In this document: positions 8,639 to 17,645 of the stretch, one piece after another
Numbering within the stretch: the stretch's first letter is position 1
How the letters are laid out: every line of letters begins with the position of its first letter
Assembly: GCF_018760365.1 (NCBI RefSeq)
Contig: NZ_JAHIAB010000004.1
Span: 124,001-188,000, forward strand
From: Pseudooceanicola endophyticus
GTDB taxonomy: Bacteria > Pseudomonadota > Alphaproteobacteria > Rhodobacterales > Rhodobacteraceae
Direction of reading: 5' to 3'
DNA length: 64,000 nt
Notes under the pieces: generated by a model
What the model saw: the letters and a program-made list of their open reading frames with translations, nothing else
Told to the model about the DNA's origin: nothing
Database searches by the model: none
Translations under genes and position numbers: made by a program

Positions 8639-8703
8639 GGGGGGCGCTGCCCCCCCTCGCGCTGGCGCGCGAGTCCCCCCGAGGTATTTGGAACAAGAAA
8701 ATG
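8639..8703 (+). repeat. 3'-UTR repeat unit, copy 2 (tail type 1)
   Basis: Begins 7 nt after the adenosine kinase stop. Hairpin A is a GGGGGC-GCT-GCCCCC form at about 8639-8655. Hairpin B is CTCGCG-CTGGCG-CGCGAG (about 8656-8673), unrelated in sequence to copy 1 but equally paired. The tail CCCCCCGAGGTATTTGGAAC continues to AAAATG at 8703. Confidence 0.85.
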
Positions 8704-8734
8704 CGGGGGCGTGTCCGGGCGGGCGCGCCCCTTT

Positions 8735-9727
8735 TCAGGTCGGGAAGAGGCGGTCGAGGGCGGCCTCGAGCGGGTGGTCATCGGTAAAGGCCAGGCGCAC
8801 CGGCAGGGTCAGCACCTTCTGCTGCCAGTCGCGCGGCAGGCGGACCGCGTCCTTTTCCGTGGTGACGAGCTGGGCGCCGAGGCGCGCGGCGTCATGTTCG
8901 AGGCGGGCCATCAGGGCCGGGGTCAGCGGCTGATGATCGCCAAGCGGTTCCTCGTGCAGCACCTCGGCGCCGAGGGCGCGCAGGCTGGCGAAGAACTTGG
9001 CCGGATGGCCGATGCCGGCGAAGGCGAGGCTGCGCAGGCCCTGCCAGTCCATGCCGGTGGGCAGCGGCGCGAGGCGGGCCTGCAGGCGGGGCAATGGCAG
9101 ATCCGGATTGGCGGCGGCGAAGGCCTGCTGGGCGGGGGCCTCTCCGATCGAAAGCAGGAGATCGGCGCGGGCAAGGCCGGTGGTCACGGGTTCGCGCAGC
9201 GGACCGGCGGGCAGGCAGCGGCGGTTGCCGAAGCCACGCGCGGCATCGACCACGATGATCGAGAGCGCCTTCTGCAGCGCCGGATCCTGGAAGCCGTCGT
9301 CCATGACGATCACATCGGCCCCGGCGGCGCGGGCGGCGTGGGCGCCCTCGGCGCGGTCACGGGCGATCCAGCCGGGGGCGAAGGCTGCCAGCAGCAGCGG
9401 TTCATCCCCGGTCTCGGCGGCGGTGTGGATGGCGGGATCGACGCGGGTCGGGCCGGTGAGCGTGCCGCCGTGGCCGCGCGACAGGAAATGCGCGTTCAGG
9501 CCGCGGGCGGAGAGCCGCATCAGCAGGTCGATTACCGTCGGGGTCTTGCCGGTGCCCCCGGCATTGAGGTTGCCGACGCAGATCACCGGCAGGCCGGGAT
9601 CGGCGGGGGTGCCACGGGCAAGCCGGCGGGCGGTCCCCCGGGCATAGAGTGCCCCAAGCGGTGCAAGGGCGCGGGCGCGCCAGCCGGGGTGTCGGGGATC
9701 GCGGAACCAGAAGGCCGGGGTCTGCAT
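8735..9727 (-). CDS. lpxK: Tetraacyldisaccharide 4'-kinase
   Basis: Adds the 4'-phosphate to the lipid A disaccharide at the inner membrane. The start at 9727 gives 330 residues beginning [20 protein letters not shown]. The P-loop typical of LpxK lies at residues 52-62 ([11 protein letters not shown]), followed by HFLSRGHGG and [12 protein letters not shown]. The ATG overlaps the stop of the upstream KdtA-like gene (ATGA), so the pair is coupled. The location beside a KDO-transferase-like gene is the normal Rhodobacteraceae arrangement. Confidence 0.96.
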   Translation of the reverse strand: MQTPAFWFRDPRHPGWRARALAPLGALYARGTARRLARGTPADPGLPVICVGNLNAGGTGKTPTVIDLLMRLSARGLNAHFLSRGHGGTLTGPTRVDPAIHTAAETGDEPLLLAAFAPGWIARDRAEGAHAARAAGADVIVMDDGFQDPALQKALSIIVVDAARGFGNRRCLPAGPLREPVTTGLARADLLLSIGEAPAQQAFAAANPDLPLPRLQARLAPLPTGMDWQGLRSLAFAGIGHPAKFFASLRALGAEVLHEEPLGDHQPLTPALMARLEHDAARLGAQLVTTEKDAVRLPRDWQQKVLTLPVRLAFTDDHPLEAALDRLFPT

Positions 9728-10890
9728 CACAGCACGCCTTTTTCTTCCAGACGGGCGATCACCCAGCCGGCGACGCGGTCGGTGGTCTCGGCGCCTTCGG
9801 TGGCGACCTGCCAGGCGGCGCTGGCCATGGCGGCGGCCTGGTCCGGGGACAGCAGCCGGCCGAGCGCCTGCTGCAGGCTGTCGGCGCTGCGCACCGAGCG
9901 GGCGCCGCCGGCCTGGGCCAGCCGGGTATAGGCGGCGAGATGGCCGCGCACATGCGGGCCGTGCAGGATCGCCGCGCCATGGGCCGCCGCGGGGTAGGGA
10001 TCGGTGCCGGGCTGGCCGCGCACCAGCGACCGGGCCAGGAAGCAGACCGGGGCGACGCGGTACCAAAGGCCCATCTCCGTGCCCGGTTCGGCCAGCAGGA
10101 CCTGGGTCTCTTCGCCCGGAGAGGCGCCCTCGCGCCAGTCGCACCAGCGCCAGCCCTGATCGCCCAGAAGCCGGGCGGCGGCGGCATGGGCGGCCTCGTC
10201 GGCGGGCGAGAGGATCAGCAGCACCCGGTGCGCCAGCCGGGCCATGCCGCGCTGCGCCTCGAGGATCGGATCGACCTCCTCGGCGGTGACCGGGGCGGCC
10301 AGCCAGATCGGGCGACCGGTCAGTTCGGTCGCGAGGTCCTCGCGCAGGCGGGCGTCGAAGGGCAGGGCGCCGCAGCCCTCCTGCAGGGGGCCGGTGATCT
10401 CAAGCTTCTCGGGGTCGGCGCCCAGCCGGGCGAGGCGGCGCGCGGCATTGCCGGTCGAGGCGCAGAAGGCGTCGAAGGTCGGGATCAGCCGCCGGGTCAG
10501 GGAGGCGCGCAGGCGCCATCGGGGTTCCTCCAGAGCGTGGTCCTCGGCCTCGGCCAGCAGCATCGGGATGGCGCGCTGGCGGGCCCCGCTCAGCAGGGTC
10601 GGGCGCAGGTAGCCACTGAGCCAGACCAGCGCATCGGGATGCCAGTGATCGAGAAAGCCCGACGGGTCTTCGCCCTCGGGCGGTTCGCTCTGGCAGAAGA
10701 GGCCCGGCGCGGGCGTGCAGGGCGCGTCGGAGGGGCCGGTCAGCAGCACCGACAGCAGCCCCTCTTCCTGGGCCAGAAGGCGCAGGGCAAGCTGCTCGGC
10801 GGCCTTGCGGCGGGCCGGGTCGGGGCAATGGATCCAGGCCAGCGCGCCGGCGGGGCGCGGCGGCATCTCGGGGGGGCGGTCAGCGGTCAT
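9727..10890 (-). CDS. Divergent KdtA-like protein (3-deoxy-D-manno-octulosonic acid transferase family)
   Basis: The GT30-like fold is recognisable from the start ([15 protein letters not shown], matching the WIHAASVGE region) to the end ([19 protein letters not shown], matching GELGLFYRLAPVAFVGGSL). Two hallmarks are missing: the Ser-x-Gly-Glu motif with the catalytic Glu, and the HNPLEPA signature, here TDPYPAAAH. It may therefore be a second, altered transferase or a non-catalytic partner; a canonical WaaA would be expected elsewhere. The start at 10890 ([11 protein letters not shown], 387 residues) is a choice: upstream in-frame ATGs at 10926 and 11085 exist, but the latter would run into the DUF4170 gene. 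It is coupled to lpxK. Confidence 0.75.
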   Translation of the reverse strand: MTADRPPEMPPRPAGALAWIHCPDPARRKAAEQLALRLLAQEEGLLSVLLTGPSDAPCTPAPGLFCQSEPPEGEDPSGFLDHWHPDALVWLSGYLRPTLLSGARQRAIPMLLAEAEDHALEEPRWRLRASLTRRLIPTFDAFCASTGNAARRLARLGADPEKLEITGPLQEGCGALPFDARLREDLATELTGRPIWLAAPVTAEEVDPILEAQRGMARLAHRVLLILSPADEAAHAAAARLLGDQGWRWCDWREGASPGEETQVLLAEPGTEMGLWYRVAPVCFLARSLVRGQPGTDPYPAAAHGAAILHGPHVRGHLAAYTRLAQAGGARSVRSADSLQQALGRLLSPDQAAAMASAAWQVATEGAETTDRVAGWVIARLEEKGVL

Positions 10891-11011
10891 GGCCGGGGCG
10901 GCTCCGGGGGCGGCACGGGTCGCCATCCGGGCGCGGGTCGGCGCGACCGGAGCGGACAGGGCCGTTGAAACAGGGCGGCGAAGCACGCTCCGGTGCGGCG
11001 GGCAGGCAGGA

Positions 11012-11242
11012 TCAGGCCGCGGTGTCGGCCTGGGTGCCTTCGCGCAGCTGGTGGATGTTGGCGATGAAGTAGCGCATGTGGGCATTGTCCACGGTGCGCT
11101 GCGCTTCGGCCTTCCAGGCGTCGTAGGCGGCGTCGTAATCGGGGAACAGACCGACGATGTGCAGGTCGTTCAGATCGCGGAACACGTTCTTCGCAGGATC
11201 GACGAGCTCTCCGCCGAAGACGAGGTGCAGGCGTTGCGACAT
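11012..11242 (-). CDS. DUF4170 protein
   Basis: A small cytoplasmic protein of 76 residues with no signal or membrane segment, starting MSQRLHLVFGGELVDP. It belongs to the alphaproteobacterial DUF4170 family, which has no known function, and keeps the family core DLHIVGLFPDYDAAYDAWKAEAQRTVDNAHMRY in outline. An RBS (GGAAAGGA) sits about 8 nt before the ATG at 11242. It lies between the CysQ-like and KdtA-like/lpxK genes on the same strand, a conserved neighbourhood that hints at a link with the cell envelope. Confidence 0.9.
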   Translation of the reverse strand: MSQRLHLVFGGELVDPAKNVFRDLNDLHIVGLFPDYDAAYDAWKAEAQRTVDNAHMRYFIANIHQLREGTQADTAA

Positions 11243-11371
11243 GGGACTATCCTTTCCGGCTGTGCGGTCGGCGGCAAACTGCGCCCAAAGCGGCGCGGGG
11301 TCAAGACCGGCAGGGCGGTCCGGCGCCCCGGGATGGCCGGCCTTTGCCGCGCATTTTCGTGAAACGCGGGA

Positions 11372-12193
11372 TCAGGGCAGGACCCGGGGCGCGAAGGCCA
11401 GCCGCGACAGCAGCTGCCCGTGCAGGGCGGGGCCGGCGGCGACCACCCCGTTCAGCTTGGGCGCGGGGTTGTTGAAGACCAGCGCCCGCCCCGCCCGGTC
11501 CGAGGCGATGGCCCCGGCTTCGCGGGCGATCAGCGTGCCGGCGGCCACGTCCCATTCCCAGGTCGGGCGCAGGGTGATCATGGCGTCGAAGCGGCCCTGG
11601 GCCACCAGCGACATCCGATAGGCCAGGGCGGCGCGCTGGTGCACGGCGAAATCGGGCACCGGTCCGGCCCAGTTGATCGGCGCCACCACGGGGCGCGCCG
11701 CCAGCACCCTGGCGGCGGTGACGGAGGATTGCGTGGTGCACTGGATCGGCACGCCGTTCAGCACGGCGCCACCGCCCAGCGTCGCGGCATAAAGCCGGTC
11801 AAGGCGCGGCATGTAGACCACGGCGGCCACCACCTGTCCCTGCTCGGCAATGGCCAGGGAATGTCCCCAGGCATGGTCGCCGCGCATGAAGGCACGGGTG
11901 CCGTCCAGCGGATCGAGGATGAAGACCCTTTCGCGCGACAGGCGCGCGGAATCGTCGGGGCTTTCCTCGGACAGCCAGCCGTATTCGGGCCGCGCCGACA
12001 GCAGCCGGGTCTTCAGCATGGTGTTCACGGCCAGGTCGGCCTCGGTCACGGGGCCCTGGTCATCGGGTTTTTCCCAGGATTCGACGCCCTTCTCGGCGAA
12101 GTGCACGGCGATCCGCCCGGCCTCCAGCGCGGCCTCCTGCAGCAGGGCCAGGTCCTGGATCCGGTCCCCGGACAGGCGTTCAGTTTCCGGCAA
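11372..12193 (-). CDS. Inositol monophosphatase-family phosphatase, CysQ-like 3'(2'),5'-bisphosphate nucleotidase
   Basis: A lithium-sensitive-type Mg-dependent phosphatase, probably acting on 3'-phosphoadenosine 5'-phosphate. The metal ligands are all present: GPVTEAD (residues 47-53), Glu77 in SEE, DPLDGT (94-99) and WEWD near residue 215. The 273-residue length is usual. It overlaps the end of the pmbA gene by 14 bp and is probably co-transcribed with it. PAP is a by-product of sulfotransfer and a sulfotransferase gene lies 29 kb away in this window, but that connection is only circumstantial. Inositol phosphates are an alternative substrate. Confidence 0.87.
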   Translation of the reverse strand: MPETERLSGDRIQDLALLQEAALEAGRIAVHFAEKGVESWEKPDDQGPVTEADLAVNTMLKTRLLSARPEYGWLSEESPDDSARLSRERVFILDPLDGTRAFMRGDHAWGHSLAIAEQGQVVAAVVYMPRLDRLYAATLGGGAVLNGVPIQCTTQSSVTAARVLAARPVVAPINWAGPVPDFAVHQRAALAYRMSLVAQGRFDAMITLRPTWEWDVAAGTLIAREAGAIASDRAGRALVFNNPAPKLNGVVAAGPALHGQLLSRLAFAPRVLP

Positions 12194-13538
12194 GCGTCAT
12201 CCCCTCGACGAGGAGCGAAGGCACCACAGTCCCGCGCCAGGGGCGGGCATCGTTGGCGGGGGTGATCCGGCGCAGCATGTCGCGCAGGTTGCCGGCGATG
12301 GTGCATTCGTTGACCGGCTTCACGATCTCGCCGTTCTCGATCCAGAACCCGGCGGCGCCGCGGGAAAAATCCCCGGTGTTGGGGTTGATGGTCGAGCCGA
12401 TGAGCGAAGTGACCAGCAGGCCGGTGCCCATCTGCTTCAGCAGGTCCTCGCGGCTCTGCTCGCCCTGGGTCAGCGCGATGTTCCAGTTCGTCGGGCTGGG
12501 CGGAGAGGACAGGCCGCGCCCGGCATTGCCGGTGGGCGCCATGCCCAGTTTCCGGGCGGTGGCCAGGTCCAGCGTCCAGCCGGTCAGCACACCATCCTTC
12601 ACGATGTCGCGACGCTGCGTCGGCAGCCCCTCGGCATCGAAGGGACGGCTGGCGAAGCCGCGCGGGCGCAGGGGATCTTCCGTCAGGGTCAGGGATTCCG
12701 ACAGCACCAGCTCTCCCAGCCGGTCCGACAGGAAGGAAGAGCCGCGTGCCACGGCAGCCCCGTTCACCGCGCCGCAAAGATGCCCGATCAGCGTGGCGGC
12801 AACGCGTTCGTCGAACAGCACCGGGTAAGCGCCGGTCTTCGGCGCGCTGGCGCCCAGGCGTTCGACAGCGCGTTCCCCGGCGGTGCGGCCGATCTCCGCG
12901 GCGTCGCGCAGGTCGGACTGGAAGACCCGGCCGTCGCCGTCATAGTCGCGCTCCATGCCCGCTCCGGTCCCGGCGATCGCCACGCAGGAGACCGAGCGCG
13001 AACTGCGCCTGTAGCGGCCCATGAAGCCGTTCGAGGCGGCGATCACCGTGTCGCTGGCCCCATAGCCCGCCGAGGCCCCGGAAACCTGCGTCACGCCCTT
13101 GACGGCAAGGGCGGCGGCTTCGGCCCGGGCGGCATCTTCCTGCAGCTGGGCGGGCTCGGGTTCCGGCGTCGGATCGAACCCCTCGAGGCCCTCGGCATCG
13201 CGGCGCGCCGACAGCTGCGCGGGGTCCGCCAGGCCGATCCAGCGGTCCTCCGGGGCCTCGCGGGCCATGGCGACGGCGCGCTCGGCCATCAGGCGCAGCG
13301 CCTCGGGGCGGATGTCGGATCCCGAGACGCAGGCCTGGCGCTGGCCGATGAAGACCCGGAGGCCGGCCTCTGCGCCATCGGCGCGCTCGGCATGTTCCAG
13401 CGTGCCGCCACGCACGTCGATGGAGACCGAGGTGCCCTCGCGGGCGACGGCATCGGCGGCATCGGCGCCGGCGGCCCGGGCGGCCTCGATCAGGGCCTGG
13501 GTGACATCGGCGAGCTGGGGGGCATTGTCTCTGGGCAT
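12180..13538 (-). CDS. pmbA: TldD/PmbA-family metalloprotease subunit (TldE)
   Basis: PmbA (TldE) forms the regulatory half of the TldD/TldE peptidase, known for microcin maturation and CcdA turnover. The start at 13538 (MPRDNAPQLADV, 452 residues) has AGGAG 8 nt upstream; a longer reading to 13589 lacks support. Family features include NPNTGDFSRGAAGFWIENGE and VNECTIAGNLRDML near the C-terminus. The zinc-binding HExxxH motif of TldD is absent, as expected for the E subunit; tldD was not found in this window. It overlaps the CysQ-like gene. Confidence 0.92.
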   Translation of the reverse strand: MPRDNAPQLADVTQALIEAARAAGADAADAVAREGTSVSIDVRGGTLEHAERADGAEAGLRVFIGQRQACVSGSDIRPEALRLMAERAVAMAREAPEDRWIGLADPAQLSARRDAEGLEGFDPTPEPEPAQLQEDAARAEAAALAVKGVTQVSGASAGYGASDTVIAASNGFMGRYRRSSRSVSCVAIAGTGAGMERDYDGDGRVFQSDLRDAAEIGRTAGERAVERLGASAPKTGAYPVLFDERVAATLIGHLCGAVNGAAVARGSSFLSDRLGELVLSESLTLTEDPLRPRGFASRPFDAEGLPTQRRDIVKDGVLTGWTLDLATARKLGMAPTGNAGRGLSSPPSPTNWNIALTQGEQSREDLLKQMGTGLLVTSLIGSTINPNTGDFSRGAAGFWIENGEIVKPVNECTIAGNLRDMLRRITPANDARPWRGTVVPSLLVEGMTLAGN

Positions 13539-13745
13539 TTGGCTTCTCCTGAACCCTTCTGACCTAGCCTCTGGCACGGGCCGGATCAACCCGCGCCCCT
13601 GTCGCGGGGCGGGCGGGATGCATGCAATTCGCGGGAAGTCGCGGGGGGACTGGCCGGATGGGGAGGAGCGGGCTACGACTCAGGCAGGGCCCTCGGTCGG
13701 GCAAAGGCAAGGCGGCGCATCCAGGCGCCGGGAAAGGACGAGAGC

Positions 13746-14498
13746 ATGGTGGATCTGACGGGAAAGACGGTGATCGTGACCGGCGCGAGCCGGGGCATCG
13801 GCGCGGCAACGGCGAAGGTCTTCGCGGCGGCGGGTGCCCAGGTGGCGCTGCTGGCCCGGGGCCGCGAGGAAATCGCCCAGCTCGCCGGGGAGATCGGCCC
13901 GAGCGCCATCGCGATCCCCTGCGACATCACCCGCTACTGGGAGGTCGAGACGGCGGTGAAGGCCGTGGTCGACACGTTCGGCAGCGTCGACATCCTGATC
14001 AACAATGCCGGCGCGCTGCAGCCCATAGCGCCAATGACCCAGGTCGACCCGGGCGCCTGGGCCCATGTCATCGACGTGAACCTCAAGGGGGTCTTCAACG
14101 GGATGCATGCCGTGATGCCGCTGATGATCGCGGCGGGCGGCGGCACGATTCTGACGATCTCCTCCGGCGCGGCCTCGAAACCCTATGAGGGCTGGAGCGC
14201 CTATTGCGCCTCCAAGGCCGGCGCCGCGATGCTGACCCGCTCGGCCCATCTGGAGGCGGGTCCGTCCGGCCTGCGGGTCATGGGGCTGAGCCCGGGCACG
14301 GTGGCGACCCAGATGCAGCGTGACATCAAGGCCTCGGGCATCAACCCTGTCAGCACGCTGGACTGGGAGGATCATGTCCCCCCCGAATGGCCCGCGCGCA
14401 CCCTGCTGTGGATGTGCGGCCCGGAAGCGGATGGCTACCTGGGCAAGGAGATTTCCCTGCGGGACGAAGAGATCCGGGTCAAGGTCGGCCTGGTCTGA
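13746..14498 (+). CDS. SDR-family NAD(P)-dependent oxidoreductase
   Basis: A classical short-chain dehydrogenase of 250 residues. The Rossmann motif TGASRGIG is at 12-19, NNAG at 86-89, a Ser near 139-140, and the catalytic pair Tyr153 and Lys157 in YCASK. The substrate cannot be inferred from sequence. The RBS AAAGGACGAGAG precedes the ATG. The gene stands alone, divergent from pmbA, with about 200 nt between them that holds a short GC-rich inverted repeat (about 13600-13618) but no promoter I can assert. A repeat unit follows its stop. Confidence 0.92.
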   Translation: MVDLTGKTVIVTGASRGIGAATAKVFAAAGAQVALLARGREEIAQLAGEIGPSAIAIPCDITRYWEVETAVKAVVDTFGSVDILINNAGALQPIAPMTQVDPGAWAHVIDVNLKGVFNGMHAVMPLMIAAGGGTILTISSGAASKPYEGWSAYCASKAGAAMLTRSAHLEAGPSGLRVMGLSPGTVATQMQRDIKASGINPVSTLDWEDHVPPEWPARTLLWMCGPEADGYLGKEISLRDEEIRVKVGLV

Positions 14499-14507
14499 AG
14501 CCGGGCG

Positions 14508-14610
14508 GGGGGCGCTGCCCCCGCCGGGCTGACGCCCGACTCCCCCGGGATATTTCGAGCCAGATGATAAAGAGCTCCGCAGGTTCTTTCATCTGGCCCA
14601 AAATATCCCC
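14508..14610 (+). repeat. 3'-UTR repeat, copy 3: two head-to-head units (tail type 2)
   Basis: Begins 9 nt after the SDR stop. Hairpin A is GGGGGC-GCT-GCCCCC (14508-14522) and hairpin B is CGGGC-TGAC-GCCCG (14525-14538). The tail GGGATATTTCGAGCCAGATG (from 14547) faces an inverted tail ending AAATATCCCC at 14610, with a further GC-rich hairpin beyond it that resembles hairpin B of a decayed reverse unit. Confidence 0.8.
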
Positions 14611-14640
14611 GCCGGAGGCCTGCGCCGCAGGCGCAGTTTC

Positions 14641-14949
14641 AACGCTTGCAGCGGGGACATCGTGTCTTCGAATGAAAGGTGGCCGGCGGCTTCGATGTTC
14701 AGGTGATGTATGTCTCCGCCCGGGGATGGGGGCTCAGCCCGTTCGGCCATCCTGGTCCCGTGCCGGCTCTCGTTGTGACAGTCTGGTGCGGGGCACAGAG
14801 GGGTCGTGCCTGCGACCGCTCAGTCGGGGGCAGGTGATGCCGTAAGGAGCCTGCCCCGGGCGGGGTCGGGTGCAGGCAGATCGGATCTTCGGACATGGTG
14901 AAATCCCGGGCGATAGGCTAGGCAGGGCGGCAGGCAAAGGCGAGGGGCG
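14641..14949. other. About 310-nt gap with no gene recognised
   Basis: It lies between the copy 3 repeat and the flavoprotein gene. I see no convincing ORF, tRNA or terminator. The last 20 nt contain a purine-rich RBS region for the next gene. The promoter of that gene must lie here but is not recognisable by eye. Confidence 0.4.
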
Positions 14950-16122
14950 ATGCAGGTCGAGGCTCTGGTAATTGGCGGTGGTCCGGCGGGGCTGATGGCA
15001 GCGGAATCGCTTGGGCGGGCCGGGCGGAGCGTGGTGCTGGCCGAGCGGATGCCGAGCCTCGGGCGCAAGTTCCTGATGGCCGGGAAATCCGGGCTGAACC
15101 TCACCAAGGAAGAGCCTTTCGATGCGTTCCTCGGGGCTTATGGTGCCGATGGCGACTGGCTGCGACCGATGCTGGAGAGCTTTGGCCCGCAGGAGACCCG
15201 CCTCTGGGCCGAGGGGCTGGGGCAGGAGATGTTCACCGGCTCCACGGGCCGGGTGTTCCCGGTCGGCATGAAGGCTTCGCCGTTGCTCAGGGCCTGGCTG
15301 GGCCGGCTGCGGGATCTGGGCGTCGTGGCGCGAACGCGCTGGGACTGGCAGGGCTGGCAGGACGGGGCGGCGGTTTTCGCGACGCCCGAGGGTCTGCAGC
15401 ATGTGAGCGCGCAGGTCACCCTTCTGGCGATGGGCGGGGCAAGCTGGCCGCGTCTGGGATCGGATGGCGGCTGGGCGCGGCATCTGGACGGGGTGGCGCC
15501 CTTCACGCCCGCCAACTGCGGCTTCCACGTCGCCTGGTCGCAGCACATGGCGCCCCAGTTCGGCGTGCCTGTGAAAGCCGTGGCCCTGCGCGCGGGCGCG
15601 CAGGAGACCCGCGGCGAATTCGTTCTCAGCCGGGCCGGGGTCGAGGGGGGCGCGATCTACACCCTGTCGAAGGCCCTGCGCGAAGGGGCGCCGCTGGAGC
15701 TGGACCTGCTGCCGGATCTCTCCGAAGCCGAGGTCGCAAGGCGGCTGGCCGCCACCCGGCGCGCCGAGAGCCTGTCGAACCGGCTGCGCAAGGCGCTGAA
15801 GCTCGACCCGGTGAAACGCGCGCTGCTGCAGGAATGCGGGCGCCCCGTGCCCGAGGCGCCCGAGGCGCTGGCGCGGCGGCTGAAGCGGCTGGCGCTTCCG
15901 CTGGGGGCGCCCTTCGACATCGAAACCGCGATCTCGACCGCCGGAGGGCTGACGCGGGCGGCGGTGGATGCGGGGCTGATGCTGCGCGACCGTCCCGGGG
16001 TCTTTGCCGCCGGAGAGATGCTGGACTGGGAGGCGCCGACGGGGGGCTACCTGCTGACCGCCTGCCTGGCCACCGGCCTATGGGCCGGGCAACAGGCCGA
16101 GGCCTACCTTCGCAAGATGTAG
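14950..16122 (+). CDS. TIGR03862-family flavoprotein (HI0933/YhiN-like)
   Basis: An FAD-binding protein of 390 residues with the dinucleotide motif GGGPAG at 9-14, the acidic end of strand two (LAERMPSLGRKFLMAGKSG, with GRKFLMAGKSGLNLT conserved in the HI0933 family) and a C-terminal FAD closure ETAISTAGGLTRAAVDAGLM followed by GEMLDWEAPTGGYLL. The biochemical role is not established for this subfamily; relatives are often named aminoacetone oxidase-like. The RBS GAGGGG lies just before the ATG. It converges on holA with only 21 nt between the stops. Confidence 0.92.
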   Translation: MQVEALVIGGGPAGLMAAESLGRAGRSVVLAERMPSLGRKFLMAGKSGLNLTKEEPFDAFLGAYGADGDWLRPMLESFGPQETRLWAEGLGQEMFTGSTGRVFPVGMKASPLLRAWLGRLRDLGVVARTRWDWQGWQDGAAVFATPEGLQHVSAQVTLLAMGGASWPRLGSDGGWARHLDGVAPFTPANCGFHVAWSQHMAPQFGVPVKAVALRAGAQETRGEFVLSRAGVEGGAIYTLSKALREGAPLELDLLPDLSEAEVARRLAATRRAESLSNRLRKALKLDPVKRALLQECGRPVPEAPEALARRLKRLALPLGAPFDIETAISTAGGLTRAAVDAGLMLRDRPGVFAAGEMLDWEAPTGGYLLTACLATGLWAGQQAEAYLRKM

Positions 16123-16143
16123 GGCGGGGCGGGTGTCGGGCCC

Positions 16144-17160
16144 CTAGCGGTTGCGGCCCAGCATCGCCAGGCGCACCAGCATCCGTTCCACCAGCGCCAT
16201 CTCGGGCGCGGTGCGCCCGGCCGAGCGCAGCACCAGGTCGGTATCGGTGATCACCGTCAGCGCCTGTTCCAGCCGGATCGCGCCCCAGTCCCGGGCCTGG
16301 CGCAGCATCCGGTCGCGGCGCGGACCGAACAGCGGCGGACGCAGCGCACCGGCGCCGTCGGGATGGCCCGCGATGGTGTAAAGCGCGCGGAAATGGCGCT
16401 GCGCGGCGATGCACAGACCCGTCGGGTTGGCTCCCTGGGCCTCCAGCCGGCGCAGCAGCGGCCCGATCTCTCCGGCGCGGGCCTCGGCCACCACGTGCAG
16501 CATGTCGTCCATGTCCGCCTCGGTCGAGGCGGGGGCGCAGAGGGTGATCTCGGCCACGCTCAGCGGCGCGTCGTCGCCAAGCTTGTAGAGCGCGATCTTC
16601 TCGACCGTCTGGCGGAAATCGCCCGGGTCGATCGCCAGCGCCAGCGCGGTCAGGGCACGCAGCGCCTCCTCGGGCAGCTGCGTCAGCCCGGCGTCCTTCA
16701 GCATCGTCTCGACCTCCTCGCGCGAGGGGGGATCGTCGTAGATGCCGCAGGCATAGGCGTTGGAATGGTTCTCGAAGGCCTTGCGCAGCTTGGACGTGGC
16801 CTTCAGCTGCCCGGCGGTGATCACCAGCTGCGCATCGCCCGGCTGCCAGTCTTCCAGCGTCGGCAGGATCGCGGCGGCATGGGCCTCGGTCGCGTCGGAC
16901 AGGAAGACCACCCGGGGGCCGGGGAAAAAGCTCTGGGCCTTCACCGCGTCCAGAAGGCCGGCGGCATCGCGGCGGATGTCGTTGGCGCTCATCCGGGTCA
17001 GGCGCATCTCCTCGTCGCCCCGGGGGCCGACGAGGGCGGCCACAATCTCCTGACGGCGCAGGGCGATGCGCATGGCATCGGGGCCATAGAGCAGGATGCC
17101 GGTGCGCCCCGCCTCGGGGCGGCGCGCATAGGTGGCGATCTTGGCTGCCGCCAGCTTCAT
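16144..17160 (-). CDS. holA: DNA polymerase III delta subunit
   Basis: The clamp-loader subunit that opens the beta clamp. The 338-residue protein starts [16 protein letters not shown] and has the family region LLYGPDAMRIALRRQEI, the central lid domain and the C-terminal collar (MLRQARDWGAIRLEQAL, MALVERMLVRLAML). It overlaps the 3' end of lptE by 4 bp, the third gene in the order leuS-lptE-holA, which is conserved in Rhodobacterales and probably forms one operon on the minus strand. Confidence 0.95.
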   Translation of the reverse strand: MKLAAAKIATYARRPEAGRTGILLYGPDAMRIALRRQEIVAALVGPRGDEEMRLTRMSANDIRRDAAGLLDAVKAQSFFPGPRVVFLSDATEAHAAAILPTLEDWQPGDAQLVITAGQLKATSKLRKAFENHSNAYACGIYDDPPSREEVETMLKDAGLTQLPEEALRALTALALAIDPGDFRQTVEKIALYKLGDDAPLSVAEITLCAPASTEADMDDMLHVVAEARAGEIGPLLRRLEAQGANPTGLCIAAQRHFRALYTIAGHPDGAGALRPPLFGPRRDRMLRQARDWGAIRLEQALTVITDTDLVLRSAGRTAPEMALVERMLVRLAMLGRNR

Positions 17161-17645
17161 GCCGGGCCGAGATCGGCGAAGAGCCGCGAGGTCAGGCTGT
17201 CCGTCAGGATCACCATCAGGCGTTCATGGGCATCTTCGCGGGCGGATTCGGTCGCGGCGGTGGTGCCGGTCGCGGAGTAGGAGGTGAAGCCCGTCACCGT
17301 GCCGGCGCCGACGCGGCTGTCGTCTTCGGTCCGGGTCAGCACGTAGTCGAGCCGCCCCAGCACGTGGAAGCGCGTGGTCACGTCGTCGGAAGAGATCGCC
17401 TGCTTGCCCTCGGTCGCCTTCAGCTTCAGCGTCAGCTTGTAATCGGCGCTTCCGGGGCGGCCCAGGCGCTGCTCCAGCTCGCGGATCAGCAGGTAGCTGT
17501 CGCGCGAGTTGGGCTCGGGCAGCTCGACCTTGTTGAGCAGCCGCTCGCCCGCGCCCCCCGGTCCGTAGACCGGGGTGAAACCGCAGGCCGCGAGCGGGGT
17601 CGCGGCCAGCAGGGCCAGGAATTTGCGTCGATCAGACAACGACAT
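17157..17645 (-). CDS. lptE: LPS-assembly lipoprotein LptE
   Basis: The outer-membrane lipoprotein plug of the LptD translocon. The start at 17645 ([21 protein letters not shown]) gives 162 residues with a lipobox ending at Cys21, followed by GFTPVYG, typical of alphaproteobacterial LptE. A twin-Arg-like DRRKF precedes the hydrophobic stretch, but the lipobox argues for normal lipoprotein sorting. It overlaps the leuS end by 14 nt and holA by 4 nt, so the three are translationally linked. Confidence 0.92.
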   Translation of the reverse strand: MSLSDRRKFLALLAATPLAACGFTPVYGPGGAGERLLNKVELPEPNSRDSYLLIRELEQRLGRPGSADYKLTLKLKATEGKQAISSDDVTTRFHVLGRLDYVLTRTEDDSRVGAGTVTGFTSYSATGTTAATESAREDAHERLMVILTDSLTSRLFADLGPA

